A stretch of DNA of 64,000 bases from Mesoflavibacter zeaxanthinifaciens DSM 18436 (GCF_000422365.1 NZ_AULQ01000007.1:124001-188000), one strand, 5' to 3'; shown: positions 7,885 to 18,024, counted from the stretch's first letter. Numbers and translations are program-made. The notes: a model not told the origin generated them from the sequence alone.

Positions 7885-9420
7885 TTATTCCCACTCAATT
7901 GTTGCTGGTGGTTTACTACTAATGTCGTAAACTACTCTATTAACGCCTTTTACTTTATTTATTATATCGTTACTTGTTTTTTGTAAAAACTCGTATGGTA
8001 AATTTACCCAATCTGCAGTCATACCGTCTGTACTTTCTACAGCACGTAATGCTACACATTTTTCGTAAGTACGCTCATCGCCCATTACTCCTACACTATT
8101 TACCGGTAGCAACATAGCGCCTGCTTGCCATACTTTGTCATACAAACCTGCTTGTTTTAATCCATTGATAAAAATAGCATCTACCTCTTGTAATATACGA
8201 ACTTTTTCTGCTGTTACGTCTCCTAAAATTCTGATAGCTAAACCTGGACCTGGAAATGGATGACGACCTAAAAGGTTTTTATCCATACCCATTGATGCAC
8301 CAACACGTCTTACTTCGTCTTTAAACAATTCTTTTAATGGTTCTATAATTTTAAGTTTCATAAAGTCTGGTAATCCTCCAACGTTATGATGACTTTTTAT
8401 TGTTGCACTTGGTCCGCCTGTTGCACTAACACTTTCTATCACATCTGGATAAATGGTACCTTGTGCTAACCATTTTACGTCTTCTATTAGATGAGCTTCG
8501 TCATCAAAAACTTCGATAAATATACGTCCTATAGCTTTACGTTTTTTCTCTGGATCACTTTCATCTTTTAAGGCATCCAAAAAGCGTGCCGAAGCATCTA
8601 CACCTTTTACATTTAAGCCCATTCCTTTGTATTGTTCTAATACATCTGAAAATTCGTTTTTACGTAATAATCCATTATTTACAAAGATGCAATATAGGTT
8701 TTTACCTATTGCTTTGTGTAAAAGCATTGCTGCTACGGATGAATCTACACCACCTGATAATCCTAAAACTACTTTATCGTTGCCTAACTTTGTTTTTAAA
8801 TCTTCTACAGTTTCTTCTATAAAAGCATTTGGTGTCCAATCTGGATTAACTTTTGCTATTTTTACTAAGAAATTTTCTAGCAGTAATTTTCCATCTGTTG
8901 AGTGATATACTTCTGGATGAAATTGAATAGCGTAAGTTGTTTCATTTTCTATTTTATAAGCTGCGTTTTGTACATCGTGTGTACTTGCTAAAAGCACACC
9001 ATTTTCTGGCAAAATCTTGATTGTATCACTATGACTCATCCAAACTTGACTACCAATATGTATGCCTTCTAAAAAAGTTTCGTTTTCTTCAACGTAACTT
9101 AAGTTTGCTCTACCGTATTCTCTGGTATTTGATTCTGCTACTTCGCCACCAGAAAAATGTGCTAAATATTGTGCACCGTAGCATACTGCTAGCATTGGTT
9201 TTTTACCTCTTATATCTGATAAGTCAGGATGATATGCATCTTCTGATCTTACAGACATTGGGCTACCGGAAAGTATTACCGCTTTGTAGTCTTCTAAGTT
9301 GTTTGGAATCTTGTTAAATGGGTGTATTTCGGAATAGATGTTAAGTTCTCTAACTCTGCGCGCAATTAGTTGTGTGTATTGCGATCCGAAATCTAAAATA
9401 AGTACTTTGTCGTGTTGCAT
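7885..9420 (-). CDS. guaA: GMP synthase (glutamine-hydrolysing)
   Basis: Aminates XMP to GMP with ATP and glutamine. The protein is 511 residues from the ATG at 9420; a TTG two codons upstream (9426) is less likely. The N-terminal class I glutamine amidotransferase domain starts [13 protein letters not shown], with the nucleophile in AVCYGAQY and the His/Glu pair in [11 protein letters not shown]. The central ATP pyrophosphatase domain has the P-loop [10 protein letters not shown]. The C-terminal dimerisation domain includes [14 protein letters not shown]. All catalytic residues are present. It lies just after the PLP decarboxylase gene on the same strand. Its promoter box is so close to the ATG that the mRNA may be leaderless. 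Confidence 0.98.
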   Translation of the reverse strand: MQHDKVLILDFGSQYTQLIARRVRELNIYSEIHPFNKIPNNLEDYKAVILSGSPMSVRSEDAYHPDLSDIRGKKPMLAVCYGAQYLAHFSGGEVAESNTREYGRANLSYVEENETFLEGIHIGSQVWMSHSDTIKILPENGVLLASTHDVQNAAYKIENETTYAIQFHPEVYHSTDGKLLLENFLVKIAKVNPDWTPNAFIEETVEDLKTKLGNDKVVLGLSGGVDSSVAAMLLHKAIGKNLYCIFVNNGLLRKNEFSDVLEQYKGMGLNVKGVDASARFLDALKDESDPEKKRKAIGRIFIEVFDDEAHLIEDVKWLAQGTIYPDVIESVSATGGPSATIKSHHNVGGLPDFMKLKIIEPLKELFKDEVRRVGASMGMDKNLLGRHPFPGPGLAIRILGDVTAEKVRILQEVDAIFINGLKQAGLYDKVWQAGAMLLPVNSVGVMGDERTYEKCVALRAVESTDGMTADWVNLPYEFLQKTSNDIINKVKGVNRVVYDISSKPPATIEWE

Positions 9421-9423
9421 GCA

Positions 9424-9431
9424 CAAAAATA
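9424..9431 (-). promoter_or_regulatory. Possible guaA -7 box next to the ATG
   Basis: On the minus strand TATTTTTG (9431-9424) matches TAnnTTTG and ends three bases before the ATG at 9420. No TTG box lies at the expected distance, so in A/T-rich DNA it could be a chance match. Confidence 0.3.
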
Positions 9432-9499
9432 ATAATTGCGTTGAAAATTACTATTTATGTGATATTAAATTTCAACTTATTTTTTAACAAAACTATCAA

Positions 9500-10873
9500 C
9501 TAAAGCATCGATTCTAATATTGCTTTTATATCTTGTTCTGTAGTATCTGGATTTATAAAGCAGAAACGTGAGACGGTTTCAAAAGTATTGCCTGTTTTCC
9601 ATTTTGTAGGAGTGACTAATGCAAAACCTTTATCGTGATTTGTAAATGTCCAATTACGATAGTCTTCTGGATTCCAACCTTTTCTTCTATACAATACGCA
9701 TGATAAACTTGGCTCTCTAACCAACTCTACATGATCATAATCTTCTATCATTTTACCTGCTATATTAGCTAATTCTATACCACGTTCTACAGCTTCTTTA
9801 TATCTATCTGTACCGTGTGTAGCCAAACTAAACCAAAGAGGCAAACCTCTAACACGACGCGTTAATTGTATTTGATAATCTGTTGGATTGAACCCATGTG
9901 CACCTTCATCTTTAAAAATTTCTAAATATGATCCTTCTTGAGAATGTGCTTTTTTTGCTAATTCAGGTTGTTTGTAGATTACTGCTCCGCAATCATACGG
10001 AGAAAACATCCATTTATGAGGATCTATTGTGATGCTATCTGCTTGTTCAATTCCGTTAAATAAGTGTCTAACAGAATCTGCCACCAAAGCGCCTCCACCA
10101 TATGCAGCATCTACATGAAACCATAACTTTTCTTTTTGACAGATATCTGCAATTGCGCTTAAATTATCAATAATACCGGCATTTGTTGTACCACCAGTTG
10201 CAACAACTGCAAATAAACGTTGACGTTGGTGCTGGGTTAAGCTGTTAATGGTACTTTGCAAAGCGTCTCCTTCTAATCTATCTTCTGTTTCTACCAGTAA
10301 AACATCTACATCCACCACTTTTGCCATAGCTTTTATTGAAGAGTGAGCGCCAATAGAGGTTATAATTAGTCCTTTTTCGTTTTTATTTTGCTCATTTAGG
10401 CTTCTCCAATATTCGCGCGCAGTTACTATTGCAGATAAATTCGCTGCAGTACCGCCACTTGTAAATACACCAAATGCTCCTTCTGGTAAACCGGTTAAGG
10501 ATACAATCCATTTCATAGCTTCGTTTTCACAAAAAATACCTCCTGCACCTTCCATCCAATACGCACCATGAATGCTTGATGCTGATGTTACTAAATCAAA
10601 CATTACTGCAGCTCTTGTTGGTGATGCTGGTACAAAAGCTAAATGACGCGGATGATCTATTTTTACATTAGCATGCATTAAATGTTTTTTCCACATGTTA
10701 AATGCGGTTTCGCCTCCAATTCCTTTTTCTGTAATAGTTTCTCCTACTAAAGCTTTTAAAGTTTCTGCTTTTTGAGGTTTACCGATAACATCTTCTGTTT
10801 TAGAGATTCTGTCTATTGTGTATTTCATGACGTCTAGCGTCATTTCTACTAAATCTATATCTATCTTATGCAT
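9500..10873 (-). CDS. PLP-dependent group II decarboxylase family enzyme
   Basis: 457 residues of the pyridoxal-phosphate group II decarboxylase fold. FTSGGTAANLSAIV (137-150) binds the cofactor phosphate, WFHVDAAYGGGAL (251-263) carries the Asp that contacts the ring nitrogen, and ITIDPHKWMFSP holds the Schiff-base lysine K287. The family includes aromatic amino acid, glutamate, diaminobutyrate and cysteine sulfinate decarboxylases. The substrate cannot be read from the sequence. The start codon overlaps the 3' end of bshC by eight bases, which implies translational coupling. A link to bacillithiol or cysteine metabolism is possible but unproven. There is no signal peptide, so it is cytosolic. 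Confidence 0.85.
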   Translation of the reverse strand: MHKIDIDLVEMTLDVMKYTIDRISKTEDVIGKPQKAETLKALVGETITEKGIGGETAFNMWKKHLMHANVKIDHPRHLAFVPASPTRAAVMFDLVTSASSIHGAYWMEGAGGIFCENEAMKWIVSLTGLPEGAFGVFTSGGTAANLSAIVTAREYWRSLNEQNKNEKGLIITSIGAHSSIKAMAKVVDVDVLLVETEDRLEGDALQSTINSLTQHQRQRLFAVVATGGTTNAGIIDNLSAIADICQKEKLWFHVDAAYGGGALVADSVRHLFNGIEQADSITIDPHKWMFSPYDCGAVIYKQPELAKKAHSQEGSYLEIFKDEGAHGFNPTDYQIQLTRRVRGLPLWFSLATHGTDRYKEAVERGIELANIAGKMIEDYDHVELVREPSLSCVLYRRKGWNPEDYRNWTFTNHDKGFALVTPTKWKTGNTFETVSRFCFINPDTTEQDIKAILESML

Positions 10874-12479
10874 TATCTTGTAATTGAAGAACTAAAAATT
10901 CGCTTTTTAAAGGCTCTAAATTATTAATTAATTGTGGTATTAAGCTATCTCCATACTCTAAATAAAATTGGGAAAAGTTTACGCTACGCTCTTGTAAACT
11001 TTGATTTGGAAATAGTTGATTTTGCAAATCTGTAATGCGCTGCACATGGTCTTTTAGTTTTCTTTTTTGTGCAGTAAGCAAACGTTTTTCTAAGTGCTCC
11101 AAGCCTTTTATTTGCTTACGTCTTTGCGCATCTACTGCGCCAATAAACGATTTATCGGTTTGTTCTGCCAATGCATATAAATCTTCAAACTGTTGTTTTA
11201 AATGCTTTATTTGAGGTGCAAAATCGATATCTATATTTGAAATTTCACGTACACGTTTGTTTATGAATGTATCACGCTTTAAAAATAATGAAGCATTATT
11301 AATATTCAGTTTGTCTAGTTTTTTGGCTTGCCTTTCGGTTTTTAACAGTACCGAATTACGTAATAATAACATAGGAAAAACTACATTTTTTGCCTTAAAA
11401 TTTTCTTTTAATTGGAGCCAATAGGCTAATTCTCCGCCGCCACCAATGTAACATAGATTTGGCAAAATAACTTCTTGATATAATGGGCGTAAAATTACAT
11501 TTGGACTAAAACGTTCTGGATGATTTTTAATTTCTTCTTTAATTTCAGGAGTTGTCCACGTAATGTTTGTGTTTAATACGCTATAAGTTTCATCTTCAAA
11601 AACAATACGTTCTCTTAGATTTTCGCCTATATAAAACAGATTAATTTCTCTTGGGTTTACTTGTATTTTATAGTTTTCAGACGTTTTTTCAATTTCTGCA
11701 TTGGTCTGCATCACTTTATTAAAAGACGTTTGCTCTACAAGTTCTTTTTCTATATAAGGAACAAATAATTGCTTTAATTTTTTGTGATTGGCATCAACAA
11801 TTACTAATCCATAATCTTTAAAAAGTTGATTTGCTAAAAACAAGGTTGCTTCGGCTAAATTACTGTGTTTTAAATAGGCTTTTTCAAACCATTGCTTTAG
11901 TTTATTTGCATTATTACCAAGTCCTAACTCTTGAGAGAATACCTCTAAAACATCTTGCAAACCTTCTGTAGATAATTCGCCAACTGCACCTGATGCCTTT
12001 TTATTCCATCTTATTTTTTTTCCGTTGAAATTAAAATAGTTAATTTCTTCAAAATCATGATCTTCGGTCGCCATCCAATAAACAGGAACAAAATTATACT
12101 CTGGATAGGTTGCTTTTAAATTTTTAGTAAGATTTATGGTTGAAATAATTTTATATAAAAAATATAAAGGTCCTGTAAACAAGTTAAGTTGATGACCTGT
12201 AGTTACCGTAAACGTGTTGTCTTTACGCAGTGCTTCAATATTGTTTAAAGTTTGTAACGACGCATCAAAAGATTGATATTGATCTATTAAAGTCTCTGCA
12301 AGTACCTTTCTATTTTCTAAAGGAAATGACGCTTTCTTTTCTTCTATTTGAAACTTAAAATTTTTAAGATTAGGAAAACGATTATAAAATGGTTTTAACT
12401 CTTCTTTTTCTGAGAGATAATCGGTTATTAAAGTAGAAAAATATCCTGTGTCTTTAAATGGAATACAGTCTGTTGGCAT
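10866..12479 (-). CDS. bshC: Bacillithiol biosynthesis cysteine-adding enzyme BshC
   Basis: Proposed last step of bacillithiol synthesis, joining cysteine to glucosaminyl malate. It is 537 residues, usual for the family. The N-terminal Rossmann-like core includes TVTTGHQLNLFTGPLYFLYK (about 91-110) and VPVYWMATEDHDFEEINYF. The second part carries LCYIGGGGELAYWLQLKENF. A long C-terminal coiled coil (about 415-495, rich in K, Q and L) ends in a helical segment. bshA and bshB are not in this window. The downstream PLP decarboxylase overlaps by eight bases. A TAnnTTTG box lies just upstream. Confidence 0.95.
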   Translation of the reverse strand: MPTDCIPFKDTGYFSTLITDYLSEKEELKPFYNRFPNLKNFKFQIEEKKASFPLENRKVLAETLIDQYQSFDASLQTLNNIEALRKDNTFTVTTGHQLNLFTGPLYFLYKIISTINLTKNLKATYPEYNFVPVYWMATEDHDFEEINYFNFNGKKIRWNKKASGAVGELSTEGLQDVLEVFSQELGLGNNANKLKQWFEKAYLKHSNLAEATLFLANQLFKDYGLVIVDANHKKLKQLFVPYIEKELVEQTSFNKVMQTNAEIEKTSENYKIQVNPREINLFYIGENLRERIVFEDETYSVLNTNITWTTPEIKEEIKNHPERFSPNVILRPLYQEVILPNLCYIGGGGELAYWLQLKENFKAKNVVFPMLLLRNSVLLKTERQAKKLDKLNINNASLFLKRDTFINKRVREISNIDIDFAPQIKHLKQQFEDLYALAEQTDKSFIGAVDAQRRKQIKGLEHLEKRLLTAQKRKLKDHVQRITDLQNQLFPNQSLQERSVNFSQFYLEYGDSLIPQLINNLEPLKSEFLVLQLQDNA

Positions 12480-12497
12480 AAGTAAAAAATTCTACTA

Positions 12498-12505
12498 CAA
12501 ATATA
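12498..12505 (-). promoter_or_regulatory. -7 box of the bshC promoter
   Basis: TATATTTG on the minus strand (12505-12498), 18 bases before the ATG, matches TAnnTTTG. No clear TTG partner was found. Confidence 0.4.
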
Positions 12506-12607
12506 ACACACAAAGGACTATTACTTGTCTTAAAATTAACATAAATCCTTATAATTCATGTTGCTTTTTTACGTATATTTATAGATAGCACTTTAAATAA
12601 AAATATT

Positions 12608-13864
12608 ATGAAAAAGATTGAATTTAACACCTCAAAAGCTCTATTTTTATTACTTGCTACGTTCTTTTTTTCGGTAAGTTATTCTCAAAATTTAATGGAG
12701 TATAAAGGTGTTGTTTTAGACCAAAACAACAAAAAAGAATTAGCTCTAGCAGATGTATCGCTTACAAACAGTAATATTAGTACTATTACTAATAAAGAAG
12801 GAGAATTTTCTATCAAAGTTCCAAAAAACCAACTAAATGAAAGTTTAATAATTTCATTTTTAGGTTATAAACAGCAAAAAGTAAAGCTATCTGAAATAGA
12901 TAATGATAATGCTAAAATATACCTAGCGCCAGCAGCAACCATATTAGCTTCTGTTGATATTGTTAGACCTAAAGACGCTTATGATTTAGTAAAAAAAACA
13001 CTATCCTTAAAAGGTGAAAATTATTTAACAGAGAACGCGTATATGACAGGTTTTTATCGCGAATCGATAAAAAAGAGAAACCGAAATGCTTCTCTAGCAG
13101 AAGCTATTGTAAGCATAGAAAAACAACCTTACACTAATTATAAATCTGATAAAATAACCTTAATAAAGTCCAGAAAGCAGACCAACTACAACAGATTAGA
13201 TACTCTTGCTTTAAAGTTACAAGGTGGACCATTTGGATCTTTATACGCAGATATGATCAAATACCCAGATTATGTTTTTAATAATGAAACTATAAAATAC
13301 TATGATTTTAGTTTTGAACAATCAACTGAAAAAAATGGCAGAATGGTTTACGTTGTTAACTTTAAACAAAACTCTAATTATACCATGCCGCTTTACTATG
13401 GGAAACTATATATAGATTCTCAAACTTACGCACTTACAAGTGCTGATTACAACTTAAATGTTGAAAACAAAGCTAAAGCATCTTCATTTTTTGTAAAGAA
13501 AAAACCTAATAGAGTCGAGATAACTCCTACAGAAGCTAATTACAAAGTAACTTACAGAGTTAAAAACGGAAAGTGGTATTACAGTTACAGCAATATGTTG
13601 TTAACTTTTATAGTAGATTGGAAGGGTAAACTTTTTAATAGCAAATACACATTAAATAGTGAAATGGCTATTACAGATTGGAATTTAGATAACAATACTA
13701 TAAGCTCTAATGAAAATAAAAGATTAAGACCATCTAGTATCCTTCAAGATGAAGTTTCTGGTTTTACTGACCCAGAATTTTGGGGCGAATATAATATTAT
13801 TGAACCCGAAAAATCTATTGAAAGCGCCATTAGAAAAATTAGTAGGAACTTAGACAAGTCTTAA
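12608..13864 (+). CDS. Exported carboxypeptidase-like regulatory domain protein
   Basis: 418 residues. The signal peptide covers about residues 1-26 (ending SVSYSQ). A CarboxypepD_reg-like beta-sandwich follows at about 30-112: YKGVVLDQNNKKELALADVS, then TNKEGEFSIKVP and ISFLGYKQQKVKLSEI. The remaining 300 residues are beta-rich with no family I can name. The usual location would be the periplasm or outer membrane. The gene converges on rimO with one base between the two stop codons, so no separate terminator fits. The exact role is unknown. Confidence 0.75.
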   Translation: MKKIEFNTSKALFLLLATFFFSVSYSQNLMEYKGVVLDQNNKKELALADVSLTNSNISTITNKEGEFSIKVPKNQLNESLIISFLGYKQQKVKLSEIDNDNAKIYLAPAATILASVDIVRPKDAYDLVKKTLSLKGENYLTENAYMTGFYRESIKKRNRNASLAEAIVSIEKQPYTNYKSDKITLIKSRKQTNYNRLDTLALKLQGGPFGSLYADMIKYPDYVFNNETIKYYDFSFEQSTEKNGRMVYVVNFKQNSNYTMPLYYGKLYIDSQTYALTSADYNLNVENKAKASSFFVKKKPNRVEITPTEANYKVTYRVKNGKWYYSYSNMLLTFIVDWKGKLFNSKYTLNSEMAITDWNLDNNTISSNENKRLRPSSILQDEVSGFTDPEFWGEYNIIEPEKSIESAIRKISRNLDKS

Positions 13865-13865
13865 A

Positions 13866-15170
13866 CTATTCTACAACTTGTGCATACAAGTCAAAATCTT
13901 CTGCTTCTACAACTTTAACATTATAAAAGTCACCAGTTTTAAGGTAAGTTGTAGTTGCGTCGATTAGCACTTCGTTATCCACATCTGGACTATCAAACTC
14001 GGTACGACCAACAAAGTAATTACCTTCTTTACGGTCTATAACCACTTTAAAGGTTTGTCCTATTTTTTCTTGGTTTAATTCCCAAGAAATTTGCGACTGT
14101 ATTTCCATAATTTGATTTGCACGATCTTGCTTTACATCTTCTGGCACATCATCTTCTAGATTATACGCGTGTGTATTTTCTTCGTGAGAATAAGTAAAAC
14201 AACCTAAACGCTCAAAGCGCATATCTGTTACCCATTGTTTTAAAGTTTCAAAATCTTCTTCTGTTTCACCTGGATAACCAACTATTAAAGTGGTACGTAT
14301 AGTCATTTCTGGCACTGCAGCTCTAAATTCTTTTAACAACTTAGTCGTTTTTTCTTGTGTTGTACCACGACGCATGCTTTTTAAAATCTTATCAGAAATA
14401 TGCTGTAAAGGAATATCTAAATAGTTACAAATTTTTGGCTCGCGATTCATAACATCTAAAACATCCATCGGGAAACCAGTTGGGAATGCATAGTGTAATC
14501 TTATCCATTCTATACCTTCAACTTTCACAAGGTTTTCAAGTAATTCGGCAAGATTTCTTTTCTTATATAAATCTAATCCGTAATAGGTTAAATCTTGAGC
14601 AATTAAAATTAATTCTTTAACTCCATTTGCTGCTAACTTTTCAGCTTCAACTACTAAATCTTCAATTGGTGTAGACTTGTGTTTACCACGCATTAAAGGT
14701 ATTGCGCAAAAACTGCAAGGTCTATCACAACCTTCAGCAATTTTTAAATAGGCGTAGTTTTTTGGTGTTGTTGTTAAACGTTCGCCAATTAATTCGTGCT
14801 TATAATCTGCACCTAAAGCTTTTAGTAAACCAGGCAATTCTGTAGTCCCAAAATATTGATCAACATTAGGAATTTCTTTCTCCAAATCAGGTTTATAACG
14901 CTCACTTAAACAACCAGTTACAAATACTTTATCAACTTCACCATCTTCCTTTTTCTGCATATAATGCAAAATAGTATTTACACTTTCTTCTTTGGCGTTG
15001 TTAATAAATCCGCAGGTATTAATAACCACAACGTTACCTTCTTGCTCATGTACAACTTCTTTTCCATTTGCTTTAAGCTGTCCCATTAACACTTCACTAT
15101 CGTACACATTTTTACTGCAACCTAAAGTAACAACGTTTATTTTATTCTTTTTAAGCGATTTAGTTCTCAT
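13866..15170 (-). CDS. rimO: Ribosomal protein S12 methylthiotransferase RimO
   Basis: A radical SAM enzyme that adds a methylthio group to an aspartate of ribosomal protein S12. It is 434 residues. The N-terminal UPF0004 domain has cluster-binding cysteines in VTLGCSKNVYDSEVLM, INTCGFINNAKEES and VTGCLSERY. The radical SAM domain has the motif EGCDRPCSFCAIPLMRGKHK (C-x3-C-x2-C). The C-terminal TRAM domain (about 370-434) binds the substrate. The SKN-V-DSEVLMG wording and the length favour RimO over its relative MiaB. It converges with the upstream-lying plus-strand gene and is divergent from the serine hydrolase gene. Confidence 0.95.
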   Translation of the reverse strand: MRTKSLKKNKINVVTLGCSKNVYDSEVLMGQLKANGKEVVHEQEGNVVVINTCGFINNAKEESVNTILHYMQKKEDGEVDKVFVTGCLSERYKPDLEKEIPNVDQYFGTTELPGLLKALGADYKHELIGERLTTTPKNYAYLKIAEGCDRPCSFCAIPLMRGKHKSTPIEDLVVEAEKLAANGVKELILIAQDLTYYGLDLYKKRNLAELLENLVKVEGIEWIRLHYAFPTGFPMDVLDVMNREPKICNYLDIPLQHISDKILKSMRRGTTQEKTTKLLKEFRAAVPEMTIRTTLIVGYPGETEEDFETLKQWVTDMRFERLGCFTYSHEENTHAYNLEDDVPEDVKQDRANQIMEIQSQISWELNQEKIGQTFKVVIDRKEGNYFVGRTEFDSPDVDNEVLIDATTTYLKTGDFYNVKVVEAEDFDLYAQVVE

Positions 15171-15187
15171 ACCTTAATTTTGGATGG

Positions 15188-15195
15188 CAAAGATA
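15188..15195 (-). promoter_or_regulatory. -7 box of the rimO promoter
   Basis: TATCTTTG on the minus strand (15195-15188), 17 bases before the ATG, matches TAnnTTTG. No TTG partner is evident. Confidence 0.4.
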
Positions 15196-15293
15196 CGTAA
15201 TGATTTACGATTTTTAAGTGTCGAAATAATATTAAAAATCAGACATTAAACCTTTTTTATATACTTTAGTCTAAAGTTGAAAACCAAACTGTT

Positions 15294-16379
15294 ATGAAAA
15301 AACTGCTTTTTCTATTTTCATTTTCTTTTTTAATATTGAATTGCAGCAGTAATGACAATAATGAAATTGATGAAACACCAACTACCAATGAAGAGAGTTT
15401 ATATTTTCCACCTATAAATTCAGACACTTGGGAAACTAAAACTTTAGCTGAAGCAGGTTGGAATGAAAGCCAACTTCAACCTTTATTAGATTTTTTAGAT
15501 GAAAAAAACACAAAAGGTTTTATCATGCTTCACAACGGTAAAATAGTGGTAGAATCTTATATGAATGGTCATAACGCCAATAGTATTTGGTATTGGGCAA
15601 GCGCAGGTAAAACATTAACCGCAACTATTGCAGGTATTGCTCAAGACGAAGGTTTTTTAAATATTGAAAATAAAGTTTCTGATTATATTGGTACAGGTTG
15701 GACAAGCGCTACATTAAACAAAGAAAACCTAATTACTTGCAAACATCTGTTATCAATGACTTCTGGTTTGGACGATGAAACTGGAGATGATGTTTCTCCT
15801 GAAAATCTTCAATATTTAGCAGATGCTGATACACGTTGGGCTTATCACAATGTGTATGTAAAAATGCAAGATGTTGTTGCACAAGCTACTGGACAAGATT
15901 GGGACACCTATTTTAATGAAAAATTACGTGATAAAATAGGAATGACTGGTAGTTGGATAAATTTAAATGCGTTAAGTGTGTATTGGAGTAACACACGAAG
16001 CATGGCTAGATTTGGTCTAATGACGTTAGCTAACGGTAAATGGGAAGACCAACAAATTATTAGTGAAAGCTATACCAACCAAGCCACTAACACATCTCAA
16101 AACATTAATTTAGCTTATGGATATTTATGGTGGTTAAATGGCAAATCAAGCTTTCACTTACCTACAACACAAGTTGAATTTACAGGTGAATTAATACCAA
16201 ATGCACCAGCAGATATGTATGCAGGTTTAGGTAAAAACGATCAAAAAATTTACGTTGTACCTAGCAAAAACATAGTAGTCATAAGAATGGGAGAAGTTGC
16301 TAACCCTGACAATTCTTCTTTTGGTTTATCTGGTTTTGATAACGACCTTTGGCAAAAAATTAATGCGGTAATTAATTAA
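15294..16379 (+). CDS. Serine hydrolase lipoprotein (class C beta-lactamase fold)
   Basis: 361 residues. The lipoprotein signal ends FLILNC17, so it is anchored in the envelope. The catalytic S-x-x-K is S103-A-G-K106 (WASAGKTLTA), and the Y-x-N is Y184-H-N186 (WAYHNVYV). This is the pattern of the penicillin-binding/class C beta-lactamase clan, which includes esterases and D-peptidases. The substrate is unknown, and there is no reason to call it a resistance gene. The last eight bases overlap the 3' end of the convergent amidase gene. Confidence 0.85.
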   Translation: MKKLLFLFSFSFLILNCSSNDNNEIDETPTTNEESLYFPPINSDTWETKTLAEAGWNESQLQPLLDFLDEKNTKGFIMLHNGKIVVESYMNGHNANSIWYWASAGKTLTATIAGIAQDEGFLNIENKVSDYIGTGWTSATLNKENLITCKHLLSMTSGLDDETGDDVSPENLQYLADADTRWAYHNVYVKMQDVVAQATGQDWDTYFNEKLRDKIGMTGSWINLNALSVYWSNTRSMARFGLMTLANGKWEDQQIISESYTNQATNTSQNINLAYGYLWWLNGKSSFHLPTTQVEFTGELIPNAPADMYAGLGKNDQKIYVVPSKNIVVIRMGEVANPDNSSFGLSGFDNDLWQKINAVIN

Positions 16380-18024
16380 GTTCTTTTGGAGACTGACGAT
16401 ACTTTGTTTTGTTTTCAAAAGCAAAACCTATTTGCAATAACTGATTTTCTGTTAGAGGTTTTCCTATAAAAGTTATTCCTTTAGGCGCTCCATTTTCTTC
16501 ATATCCCATAGGAACTGTTAAAGCTGGATACTCTGCTACAGCAGCATGTGCAGCATGATAATTATTAATTGACAAAACCACATCTACATTACTTGCTTCC
16601 ATTGGTTTGTCAAAAAATAGTTTACCATTGGCTTTTAATTTTTCTTTAATTGCCTCCAACTCATTAACCGAAGCTTTATCTGCAACTACACCTTCAAATA
16701 ACTTCTGTCCGTAAGGCATAATATTTAATGAATCTTTTTTATTGAAATCGATAATATCATATATAGTTTTAAAACCTAAAGATGCATCAGCGTATGTATT
16801 AAAATATTCTAGTAAGTCTTTTTGCATATCTAAATTAAGTAGTCTGATAAAGACTGGTAATTCAACGTTATTCATTTCAATTTCTACAACTTCAAAACCA
16901 ATAGTTTTTAAATCGTTTACAGCTCTTAAGTATAAAGAATCTTTCATAAGAGATTTAATTGCTCCTAAACGTTTTCCTTCTAAAGAAATATTATTTAATT
17001 CATCATAATTTATAATACTTGAAACCGTTTCAATAGATTTTCTATCAGCATCATCAAAACCAACTAAAGCTTCTAAGAGAATAGCATTGTCTATTACATT
17101 TTTAGACATTGGTCCTGCTGTATCTAATGTGGAAGAAATAGGTACAATACCACTTCTACTCACCAATCCAATAGTAGGCTTTAAACCTACAACCGAATTT
17201 TGGCTTGCTGGCGATAAAATAGATCCTGCAGTTTCACTACCAACAGCTGCAACACAAAAATTAGCTGCTACCGCTACACCACTACCAGAACTTGATCCAC
17301 CTGTGTCGATAACTCTTCTTCCGTATGGATTTAATGTTTGTCCACCAATTGCACTATATCCGCTAGGACAATCTCCGCAGAAAAAGTATGCCCATTCGCT
17401 TAAATTAGCTTTACCTAAAATTAACGCACCTTTTTCTTTTAATCGTTTAACAATAGAAGCATCATCGGTTTTATTATTTTTTAAAGCAACAGCGCCTGCA
17501 GTAGTTACCATATCTGAGGTATTGATATTATCTTTTAGAAGAATTGGCATACCGTAAACAGACATCAATAAATCACGTACGTTAACATCCATATTTTTAA
17601 AAGATTCATCTCTATTTTTAGCTTCCATTATCACATTAGGATTGACAGCTATTACTGAATTTAATGCCAAATCATTTTCTCTGTCAAATTTTCTAATTCG
17701 ATATAAATAGAATTTTGTAAGACTTTCATAAGTTAGTTTGCCATCAATAATATACTGCTGAAGCGTTGGTATATCTTGGTCTAAAATTAATGGCTTTAAT
17801 TGTTCATAATTTTCTTCTGAAAAATCTTCTAATTGCGAATTTAATTGCTCCCAAATTGAAGTATTAGATATGTATTTTGAATCTAAAACTTTAAACTCTC
17901 TAAAGTCTTTTGTAGAAATAGAACTTATTTCATTTTTAACCTCGTCTTCTTTTACAGTTTTATTATTTTCTTTACAACTATTAAATAAGAAAAGAAATAC
18001 AATTAGGAATTTAGCTAGTTTCAT
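16372..18024 (-). CDS. Amidase-signature family lipoprotein
   Basis: 550 residues. The lipoprotein signal ends FLFNSC17. The amidase-signature triad is complete: K164 (ILLKDNINT), the cis-serine in the GGSSSGSG loop (S244-S246), and the nucleophile S268 in GSETAGSILSPASQ. These enzymes hydrolyse amide bonds. Residues about 60-150 form the helical N-terminal part common in the family, and the C-terminus binds the leaving group (YPALTVPMGYEENGAPKG). The substrate is unknown. It is not a GatA subunit, because it is exported and longer at the N-terminus. It converges with the serine hydrolase gene with an eight-base overlap. Confidence 0.88.
   Translation of the reverse strand: MKLAKFLIVFLFLFNSCKENNKTVKEDEVKNEISSISTKDFREFKVLDSKYISNTSIWEQLNSQLEDFSEENYEQLKPLILDQDIPTLQQYIIDGKLTYESLTKFYLYRIRKFDRENDLALNSVIAVNPNVIMEAKNRDESFKNMDVNVRDLLMSVYGMPILLKDNINTSDMVTTAGAVALKNNKTDDASIVKRLKEKGALILGKANLSEWAYFFCGDCPSGYSAIGGQTLNPYGRRVIDTGGSSSGSGVAVAANFCVAAVGSETAGSILSPASQNSVVGLKPTIGLVSRSGIVPISSTLDTAGPMSKNVIDNAILLEALVGFDDADRKSIETVSSIINYDELNNISLEGKRLGAIKSLMKDSLYLRAVNDLKTIGFEVVEIEMNNVELPVFIRLLNLDMQKDLLEYFNTYADASLGFKTIYDIIDFNKKDSLNIMPYGQKLFEGVVADKASVNELEAIKEKLKANGKLFFDKPMEASNVDVVLSINNYHAAHAAVAEYPALTVPMGYEENGAPKGITFIGKPLTENQLLQIGFAFENKTKYRQSPKELN

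Noticed and set aside
8586-9317. Plus-strand ORFs antisense to guaA
   Set aside because: They lie opposite a fully conserved gene and their sequences are low-complexity Leu/Ser-rich shadows.
15294-16379. Calling the serine hydrolase a beta-lactamase resistance gene
   Set aside because: Only the shared fold and S-x-x-K/Y-x-N motifs are seen; most such lipoproteins are peptidases or esterases.
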